11,551 nt of DNA from NCBI GenBank assembly GCA_025350365.1, contig JANXXY010000061.1, positions 1 to 11,551 of the forward strand, read 5' to 3'. The stretch comes from Bacteroidales bacterium. Its GTDB lineage: Bacteria > Bacteroidota > Bacteroidia > Bacteroidales > JAAUTT01. This document shows, one piece after another, positions 6,386-11,551 of this stretch. The translations under genes and the position numbers were made by a program. The notes beneath the pieces are model-generated. The model was given only the letters and a program-made list of their open reading frames with translations, did no database searches and was not told the origin of the DNA. Positions within the stretch are counted from its first letter, which is position 1; each line of letters begins with the position of its first letter.

Positions 6386-7513
6386 TTGAAAAAACGAGTA
6401 TTATTTATTGATCGCGACGGAACGCTAATTAAGGAACCCCCAATTGATTTTCAGGTTGATTCCCTCGAAAAGTTAGAATTTGTGGAAGGCGTTTTTCGTA
6501 ACCTTTATTTCATCCGAAAAAAATTCGATTTTGAGTTTGTCATCGTAACCAATCAGGATGGACTTGGAACGGCTTCTTTTCCTGAAAAAGATTTTTGGCC
6601 TGTTCAAAATAAGATGTTGAAAGCTTTTGAAAATGAAGGAATCATTTTTGACAACATACACATTGATAAATCGTTTCCGGAAGAAAATGTTTCCACCAGA
6701 AAACCCGGAACAACCATGTTGTCGCGGTATTTTACTGACGATTATGATTTGTCAGGTTCTTATGTTATTGGTGATCGGTTAACCGACATCCAGTTAGCTA
6801 AAAACCTTGGAAGTATGGCCATCTTTTTGGGTACTGAAGATAAATTAAAAGAAATTAATGACCATCAGCTAACTGAAACATGCGTATGTGTGGCTTCAGA
6901 TTGGGATACCATATATTCATTTTTAGCAGGCACTGAGAGAAAAGCTATTGTGCAAAGAAAGACGATTGAAACCGATATTCTGGTGGAAATTGATCTGGAT
7001 GGAACGGGAAAAGCTGAAATTTCAACAGGATTAGGCTTCTTTGATCATATGCTCGACCAAATAGCACGGCATTCGGGTATAAATCTGAAAATTATTACCA
7101 AAGGTGATTTGCATGTGGACGAACATCATACCATTGAGGATACAGGTATTGCCCTTGGTGAAGCCTTGCTAAAAGCCCTAGGTAACAAGCGTGGAATTGA
7201 ACGGTATGGCTTTGTTTTGCCGATGGATGATTGTCTGGCTCAGGTGGCGCTTGATTTTGGCGGGAGATCGTGGTTGGTTTGGCAGGTCGAATTTAAACGC
7301 GAAAAAATAGGAGATGTACCAACTGAAATGTTTTTTCATTTTTTTAAATCGATGTGCGATTCCGCGAAGATGAATCTGAATATCAAAGCCGAAGGAGAAA
7401 ACGAACATCACAAGATTGAAGGTATTTTCAAAGCGTTTGCCAAAGCAATAAAAAATGCCATTCGACGCGATGTTTTTAGCGATGTTCTCCCATCTACCAA
7501 AGGGCTTTTATAA
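6386..7513 (+). CDS. hisB: Bifunctional histidinol-phosphatase / imidazoleglycerol-phosphate dehydratase (HisB)
   Basis: One polypeptide (375 aa) performs two non-consecutive steps. The N-terminal HAD phosphatase (residues 1 to about 170) hydrolyses histidinol phosphate: nucleophile and acid D9 and D11 in FIDRDGTL, then VTNQDG (54-59), RKPG (105-108) and GDRLTD (129-134). The C-terminal dehydratase (about 188-375) acts on imidazoleglycerol phosphate, with GFFDHML (217-223), DEHHTIED (245-252) and EHHKIEG (340-346) supplying the metal-binding histidines. The start is TTG: the in-frame codons upstream run straight into the hisC stop, and FIDRDG must be near the N terminus. The cysteine cluster that binds zinc in E. 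coli HisB-N is absent; the loop reads SFPEENVSTRKPG. I recall this as normal for Bacteroidota HisB. Confidence 0.96.
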   Translation: MKKRVLFIDRDGTLIKEPPIDFQVDSLEKLEFVEGVFRNLYFIRKKFDFEFVIVTNQDGLGTASFPEKDFWPVQNKMLKAFENEGIIFDNIHIDKSFPEENVSTRKPGTTMLSRYFTDDYDLSGSYVIGDRLTDIQLAKNLGSMAIFLGTEDKLKEINDHQLTETCVCVASDWDTIYSFLAGTERKAIVQRKTIETDILVEIDLDGTGKAEISTGLGFFDHMLDQIARHSGINLKIITKGDLHVDEHHTIEDTGIALGEALLKALGNKRGIERYGFVLPMDDCLAQVALDFGGRSWLVWQVEFKREKIGDVPTEMFFHFFKSMCDSAKMNLNIKAEGENEHHKIEGIFKAFAKAIKNAIRRDVFSDVLPSTKGLL

Positions 7514-7534
7514 TATTTAATATCTGTCCAACAA

Positions 7535-8410
7535 ATGAATAGTAATTTAAAAGGCAGGAATACTGCAATTATTTTAATGCACTGTCCTGATCAAAAAGGA
7601 ATTGTGGCTAGGGTTACCAAGTTTTTAAGTGAAAATAATGGAAACATTGTTTATCTCGAACAACACGTTGACCAACAGGAAAAAGAATTCTTCATGCGAA
7701 TTGAATGGGATATGGAGCTTTTTTCAATTCCTCAGGAGAAAGTGGCTGACCATTTTGATACATTGATAGCCAAACACTACGGAATGACCTGGAATATCTA
7801 TTTCTCGAATCAGGTTCCTCGAATGGCATTGTTTGTTTCAAAGATGTCTCATTGTTTGTTCGATATTCTCGCTCGTTATCAGGCTGGTGAGTGGAATGTT
7901 CATATTCCGTTTATTATCAGTAACCATCCTGAAATGCAACCGGTTGCCAAACAATTTGGAATGGAATTCCATTTATTCCCCGTTGATGCTAAAAATAAAA
8001 GGGAAGTGGAGGAGAAAGAAATACAGCTCCTCAAGTCCACTAATATAAATTTCGTTGTTTTGGCAAGATACATGCAGGTGCTTTCGGAAGATTTTATCAC
8101 CCAATTTCCAAACAAAATTATCAATATCCATCATTCATTTCTACCTGCATTTCCGGGAGCAAAGCCTTATCATTCGGCATATGAGCGCGGGGTTAAAATT
8201 ATAGGGGCAACAAGTCACTATGTAACTTCGGACCTAGATGCCGGTCCGATTATTGAGCAGGACGTGGCTCATATTAATCATACGGACACTGTTAAAAACC
8301 TGATCCGTATTGGTCAGGATCTCGAAAAAATTGTTCTATCACGTGCCGTATATGCTCATTTACAGAGGAAGATTCTGGTGTATAAGAACAGGACGATAAT
8401 TTTTAATTAG
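7535..8410 (+). CDS. purU: Formyltetrahydrofolate deformylase (PurU)
   Basis: PurU hydrolyses 10-formyl-THF to formate and THF, balancing one-carbon pools and supplying formate for formate-dependent purine synthesis. The 291-residue protein has an N-terminal ACT domain (about 10-90, beginning IILMHCPDQKGIVARVTKFL) and a C-terminal formyltransferase-fold domain (about 95-291). Catalytic N197, H199 and D235 lie in NIHHSFLPAF (197-206) and SDLDAGPII (232-240). The end, VLSRAVYAHLQ to NRTIIF, also matches PurU. It differs from PurN by the ACT domain. It follows hisB by 21 bp on the same strand, so it is probably co-transcribed. Its place inside a his operon makes sense because HisHF releases AICAR, whose use consumes 10-formyl-THF; this link is inference. 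Confidence 0.95.
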   Translation: MNSNLKGRNTAIILMHCPDQKGIVARVTKFLSENNGNIVYLEQHVDQQEKEFFMRIEWDMELFSIPQEKVADHFDTLIAKHYGMTWNIYFSNQVPRMALFVSKMSHCLFDILARYQAGEWNVHIPFIISNHPEMQPVAKQFGMEFHLFPVDAKNKREVEEKEIQLLKSTNINFVVLARYMQVLSEDFITQFPNKIINIHHSFLPAFPGAKPYHSAYERGVKIIGATSHYVTSDLDAGPIIEQDVAHINHTDTVKNLIRIGQDLEKIVLSRAVYAHLQRKILVYKNRTIIFN

Positions 8411-8455
8411 GATTCAATGCCTTTTAGCCTCCGTGAAGAGTTAGCGGTTCTATTA

Positions 8456-8535
8456 GACTCTTCCAGGTCTATCGACTCTGGAAGGTCAAACTAAAACCTG
8501 GAAACCTGGCAGAGTCCGAAGGTCCTGCCAGAGTT
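8456..8535. repeat. Four REP-like motif copies in the purU-hisH gap
   Basis: The 228-bp gap holds four copies of a 13-15-nt motif, roughly GACTCTnnnAGGtC: plus strand at 8456-8469 (GACTCTTCCAGGTC) and 8474-8487 (GACTCTGGAAGGTC), minus strand at 8504-8516 and 8521-8535. They can form two hairpins: CTTCCAG/CTGGAAG (8460-8466 with 8478-8484) and CTGGCAG/CTGCCAG (8506-8512 with 8525-8531). The block is much more G/C-rich than the rest of the gap, and there is no T-run, so it is not a classical terminator. It resembles an extragenic palindromic repeat. The remaining A/T-rich 100 bp before hisH (8536-8638) may hold a promoter, but I see no consensus. Confidence 0.6.
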
Positions 8536-8638
8536 TAATTTTCTTAACTAAGCGACATTTAATTAGGATTATAAAAGTCGTTACACTAATTATAAACAAT
8601 ATACAACATTGATATGCAATTAATTGAAATATAATTAA

Positions 8639-9235
8639 ATGAATATAGCAATCATAAAATATAATGCCGGTAATATCCGGTCGGTTGAATTTGCCCTTCA
8701 GCGTTTAGGGATACAGGCCGAAATAACAGCCGATCCTGAACGGATCAAGTCGGCTGATAAAGTAATTTTTCCCGGGGTTGGCGAGGCGTTTAACACGATG
8801 AAGTATCTGCGTGAGCATAAATTAGATGAGTTAATTGTTTCGCTCAAACAACCTGTGCTGGGAATTTGTCTTGGGTTGCAGTTAATGTGCAGGCATTCCG
8901 AAGAAGGTGACACAGAATGTCTTGGTATTTTTGACGAAGAAGTGAAACGGTTTATCAATGTGCGTGAGGAAAATGGTTACAAAGTCCCACAAATGGGTTG
9001 GAATACCATCTCTGGTTTGCAAACCATGCTTTTTGATGCCTCGTTGGATAATCCATATGTTTATTTTGTGCATAGTTATTATGCCACAATAGGGTCGCAT
9101 ACAATTGCTACAACCCAGTATACACAGTCGTTTAGCGCAGCGCTTCACAAAAATAATTTTTATGCCACTCAATTTCACCCTGAGAAAAGCGGACCGGTTG
9201 GAGCCCAAATATTAAAAAACTTTATTGAGTTATGA
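8639..9235 (+). CDS. hisH: Imidazole glycerol phosphate synthase, glutaminase subunit (HisH)
   Basis: HisH is the class I glutamine amidotransferase subunit that releases ammonia from glutamine and channels it to HisF. Its 198 residues match the family. The catalytic triad is visible: C77 in LGICLGLQLM, and H180 and E182 in QFHPEKSG. Other family pieces are IIKYNAGNIRSV (5-16), IFPGVGEAFNTM (43-54), KVPQMGWN (115-122) and YFVHSYY (142-148). It follows the REP-like gap and starts the second block of his genes. Its stop overlaps the hisA start by 4 nt (ATGA), which implies translational coupling. Partner hisF lies one gene downstream. Confidence 0.96.
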   Translation: MNIAIIKYNAGNIRSVEFALQRLGIQAEITADPERIKSADKVIFPGVGEAFNTMKYLREHKLDELIVSLKQPVLGICLGLQLMCRHSEEGDTECLGIFDEEVKRFINVREENGYKVPQMGWNTISGLQTMLFDASLDNPYVYFVHSYYATIGSHTIATTQYTQSFSAALHKNNFYATQFHPEKSGPVGAQILKNFIEL

Positions 9236-9957
9236 TTAGAATTATACCTGCCATAGATGTAATTGATGGTAAATGTGTTCGTCTTACACAGGGCGATTAT
9301 GCTCAAAAAAAAGTATACAACGAAGATCCACTTGAAGTTGCTAAAATGTTTGAAGATCATGGCGTTGAGTATCTTCATTTGGTGGATTTGGATGGCGCCC
9401 GAAAAAAACACGTTGTAAATTATAGAGTACTCGAAAAAATAACTTCGCGAACGGGTCTATTAGTCGATTTTGGGGGAGGTATTAAAACCGATGAGGATTT
9501 AGAATTGGTTTTTAAGTGCGGCGCAAATCAGGCCACCATTGGAAGTGTTGCCATAATAGATCCTCCATTATTTGAAGCATGGATTCGGAAATTTGGGTCG
9601 GAAAAGATTATTTTGGGGGCTGATGCTAAAGATGGTAAAATTGCCGTTGCCGGTTGGCTTGACGTCACTGACAAGGACATTTTCGATTTTTTTGCAGAGT
9701 ATCAGCTTAAGCAGATAAAATATGTACTCTGCACCGATATTTCGCGTGATGGCATGCTTCAGGGCACTGCCATTGACTTGTATGATCAGTTAAATATCCG
9801 TTTTCCGGAATTAAATATCATCGCCAGTGGAGGGATTACTGCAATCAGTGAAATAGAAAAGCTCGATGAAATGGGTATTTTTGCCGCTATTATCGGGAAA
9901 GCCATCTACGAAGGAAGAATTAAGTTGAAGGAATTGGAAAAATTTTCAGGAAAATAA
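9232..9957 (+). CDS. hisA: ProFAR isomerase (HisA)
   Basis: HisA is a TIM-barrel isomerase that converts ProFAR to PRFAR by an Amadori rearrangement, making the substrate for HisF. The 241 residues carry the two catalytic aspartates: D9 in IIPAIDVIDGKCVRL and D169 in CTDISRDGMLQG. Phosphate-binding motifs are DFGGGIK (79-85) and ASGGI (198-202), and GWL lies at 141-143. The ATG shares 4 nt with the hisH stop. TLIG or LSINS-type motifs of HisF are replaced by ATIGSVA, which fits HisA over its paralogue HisF. hisF follows after 15 bp. Confidence 0.96.
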   Translation: MIRIIPAIDVIDGKCVRLTQGDYAQKKVYNEDPLEVAKMFEDHGVEYLHLVDLDGARKKHVVNYRVLEKITSRTGLLVDFGGGIKTDEDLELVFKCGANQATIGSVAIIDPPLFEAWIRKFGSEKIILGADAKDGKIAVAGWLDVTDKDIFDFFAEYQLKQIKYVLCTDISRDGMLQGTAIDLYDQLNIRFPELNIIASGGITAISEIEKLDEMGIFAAIIGKAIYEGRIKLKELEKFSGK

Positions 9958-9972
9958 GGGGAGTAGGAGAGT

Positions 9973-10728
9973 ATGTTAGCAAAACGAATCATTCCATGTC
10001 TTGATATTAAAGACGGCCAAACCGTAAAAGGAGTTAATTTTCTTGACATTAAAAATGTAGGCGATCCGGTAGAATTGGGAGCTCTCTATGCTCAACAGGG
10101 AGCCGATGAACTCGTATTTCTTGACATTACCGCATCTCACGAAAAGCGTAAAACACTGGTAGAGCTTGTGCAGCGAATTGCCCGTCATATCAATATTCCA
10201 TTTACTGTAGGGGGCGGAGTAAGTGAATTAGCCGATGCCGATGCTTTATTGGCAGCTGGATGTGATAAACTTTCCATTAATTCGGCAGTTGTTCGAAATC
10301 CAAAACTAATTGATCAAATGGCCAATGGATTCGGTAGTCAGTTTGTGGTAGTTGCCATTGATGCAAAACTTGACTGCGGAAAATGGACAGTTTTTGTAAA
10401 CGGCGGTAGGATAGCAACGGATAAGGAATTGTTCACATGGGCTAAGGAGGCTGAAAGCAGAGGAGCCGGGGAGATTTTATTTACATCTATGAATCATGAT
10501 GGCGTTAAAACCGGTTTTGCCTGTGAAGCAATAGCACAACTTTCCGAATCGCTTTCAATCCCTGTTATTGCATCAGGCGGGGCAGGATCCATGGAACATT
10601 TTAAAGACGTATTCACCTATGGAAAAGCTGATGCCGGGTTAGCGGCAAGTATTTTCCATTTTAAAGAAATCGCAATACCTGATTTGAAAAAATATTTGGC
10701 TGACCAAGGCATAACAATGAGGATTTAA
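9973..10728 (+). CDS. hisF: Imidazole glycerol phosphate synthase, cyclase subunit (HisF)
   Basis: HisF is the TIM-barrel cyclase that uses ammonia from HisH to turn PRFAR into imidazole glycerol phosphate plus AICAR. The 251 residues begin MLAKRIIPCLDIKDG, with catalytic D11, and carry the second catalytic D130 in VVVAIDAK. Phosphate-binding loops are FTVGGGV (77-83) and IASGGAG (199-205). TSMNHDGVKTGF (171-182) is typical HisF. Unusually for this window, the start is preceded by an AGGAG (9965-9969), although only 3 nt from the ATG. It is the last his gene visible: no hisI or hisIE follows before the toxin-antitoxin-like pair 37 bp downstream. Confidence 0.97.
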   Translation: MLAKRIIPCLDIKDGQTVKGVNFLDIKNVGDPVELGALYAQQGADELVFLDITASHEKRKTLVELVQRIARHINIPFTVGGGVSELADADALLAAGCDKLSINSAVVRNPKLIDQMANGFGSQFVVVAIDAKLDCGKWTVFVNGGRIATDKELFTWAKEAESRGAGEILFTSMNHDGVKTGFACEAIAQLSESLSIPVIASGGAGSMEHFKDVFTYGKADAGLAASIFHFKEIAIPDLKKYLADQGITMRI

Positions 10729-10765
10729 TCTGTAATTTTACAAATAAATCATTAATAACTGAAAC

Positions 10766-10999
10766 ATGGTTAATTGGAAAGAACAAATAAATATTGATCC
10801 TTCTATTCAGAATGGAAAACCTATAGTCAAGCATACAAGAATTACAGTTGAGTTGATACTTGACAAATTGGCTGAAGGAGAAACAGTAGATCAGATTCTT
10901 GTTTCACATCCAGGACTGACAAAGGAAGCTGTATTTGCCGCTATTGCTTATGCTGCCGATTCTTTAAAAAATGAAATCACATATTCAATAGCGTCGTGA
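10766..10999 (+). CDS. DUF433 protein, putative antitoxin of a DUF433/DUF5615 pair
   Basis: This 77-residue protein fits the DUF433 family. Visible features are IDPSIQNGKPIVKHTRITVE (10-29) near the N terminus, LILDKLAEGETVDQILVSHP (30-49) in the middle, and the helix LTKEAVFAAIAYAADSL (51-67). The family's common GTRI is HTRI here. DUF433 proteins are small, HTH-like and frequently paired with PIN-like toxins, for which they are thought to act as antitoxins. The gene overlaps the next one by 4 nt (GTGA), the tight coupling expected of such pairs. It starts 37 bp after hisF with no obvious terminator or consensus promoter between, so some read-through from the his operon is likely. Confidence 0.82.
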   Translation: MVNWKEQINIDPSIQNGKPIVKHTRITVELILDKLAEGETVDQILVSHPGLTKEAVFAAIAYAADSLKNEITYSIAS

Positions 11000-11355
11000 A
11001 GATTTTAGCTGACAAAAGTGTCGATTTTCCAGGTGTTGCTGCTTTGCGATTGCTCGGATATAATATTGTTTATATTGCTGAATCTGATTCAGGAATATCC
11101 GATGATTTAGTTTTAGAGAAGGCGAATAAGGATGCTAGAATTTTGTTAACTGCGGATAAAGACTTTGGAGAACTTGTATATAGATTAGGCAAAATCCATT
11201 CGGGAGTAATACTATATAGATTAAAAGGTTGGAATATTGAACAAAAAGTAGGATTCATAAGTAAAGTTTTTGTGGATCATTTTCAGGAGTTTTCCGATAA
11301 GTTTTCTGTAATTACGAAAAACCATATTAGTATCAGAAACTATCAAGGCATTTAA
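10996..11355 (+). CDS. DUF5615 PIN-like protein, putative toxin
   Basis: The 119-residue product matches DUF5615, a compact PIN-like (VapC-related) family whose members are presumed RNases. Landmarks are ILADKSVDFPGVAALRLLG (3-21), GISDDLVLEKANKDARILLT (33-52) and the acidic ADKDFGELV (53-61). The start is GTG, inside the overlap with the DUF433 stop. Family members usually have an acidic residue after the first Asp (ADES or ADEN); here it is ADKS, with lysine at position 7, so one candidate metal ligand is missing while D6, D36, D37, D54 and D56 remain. The toxin may be weakened or inactive. The stop lies 7 nt before a 75-bp inverted repeat. Confidence 0.8.
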   Translation: MKILADKSVDFPGVAALRLLGYNIVYIAESDSGISDDLVLEKANKDARILLTADKDFGELVYRLGKIHSGVILYRLKGWNIEQKVGFISKVFVDHFQEFSDKFSVITKNHISIRNYQGI

Positions 11356-11362
11356 TGTCTTA

Positions 11363-11551
11363 TAATTACAAACCATAAACTTCAAAATACAATGATTTTA
11401 AATTTTCAGAAATTTCAGGGTTTAATTCCCGCCATAAAACCTAGCATTAACACTTTATTAGTAGTATTGTCCTGTATTATGGCGGGAATTAAACCCTGAA
11501 ATTTCTGAAAATTTAAAATCATTGTATTTTGAAGTTTATGGTTTGTAATTA
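11363..11551. repeat. Perfect 75-bp inverted repeat around a 39-nt spacer
   Basis: Positions 11363-11437 are the exact reverse complement of 11477-11551, with no mismatch, around a unique spacer at 11438-11476. The pairing continues for two bases inside the spacer after one mismatch (A439 and C440 with T475 and G474 of the last kilobase). The right arm stops at the last base of the window, so the true arm length is unknown. There is no T-run and no open reading frame in the arms. It could be a genuine giant hairpin behind the toxin gene, or a fold-back artefact at a contig end. Confidence 0.95.

Noticed and set aside
8456..8535. Rho-independent terminator after purU
   Set aside because: Hairpins exist, but the loops are 11-12 nt and no T-run follows directly. 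Four repeated motif copies fit a REP-like element better.
11363..11551. CRISPR array, tRNA or intrinsic terminator at the window end
   Set aside because: There is one inverted pair, no direct repeats with spacers, no tRNA fold, and no T-run after the stem.

Overview
The window looks like a chromosomal segment of a member of the Bacteroidota. The pointers are AT-rich DNA, almost no Shine-Dalgarno sites, one Bacteroidota-type promoter (TTTG, 20-nt spacer, TAnnTTTG-like -7 box), a type IX secretion (T9SS) C-terminal sorting domain, and a histidine operon in the order hisG-D-C-B-H-A-F with the fused HisB type common in this phylum. I cannot place it below phylum or class.

Positions 1-1348 are a gene graveyard. 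They hold the C-terminal tail of an XRE-type regulator (minus strand), a 260-bp stretch of small palindromes, a 5'-truncated BACON/T9SS secreted protein, and a HigA-like antitoxin with its middle deleted. Positions 1349-2677 encode an intact YihY/BrkB-family membrane protein.

Positions 2678-3065 are the control region of the his operon and the most interesting part of the window. A predicted promoter is followed by two consecutive His-rich leader peptides (MNRQFAYGHHQVHQLIG and MNYLHHHRFNHHSV). Each is followed by an intrinsic terminator, giving two attenuators in series ahead of hisG. In the second unit a competing antiterminator pairing can be drawn.

Positions 3066-10728 hold hisG, hisD, hisC, hisB (bifunctional), purU (formyltetrahydrofolate deformylase), a 228-bp gap carrying four copies of a REP-like motif, then hisH, hisA and hisF. 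Together these cover every histidine step except the two HisI/HisE reactions. No hisI or hisIE is present. Where hisIE commonly sits after hisF there is instead a DUF433/DUF5615 toxin-antitoxin-like pair (10766-11355). purU links the operon to one-carbon and purine metabolism, since HisHF releases AICAR, whose recycling consumes 10-formyl-THF.

The last 189 bp are a perfect 75-bp inverted repeat around a 39-nt spacer, with the right arm ending exactly at the last base. This is either a very long hairpin or, quite plausibly, a fold-back artefact at a contig end. No rRNA, tRNA, CRISPR array or intact transposase was seen.
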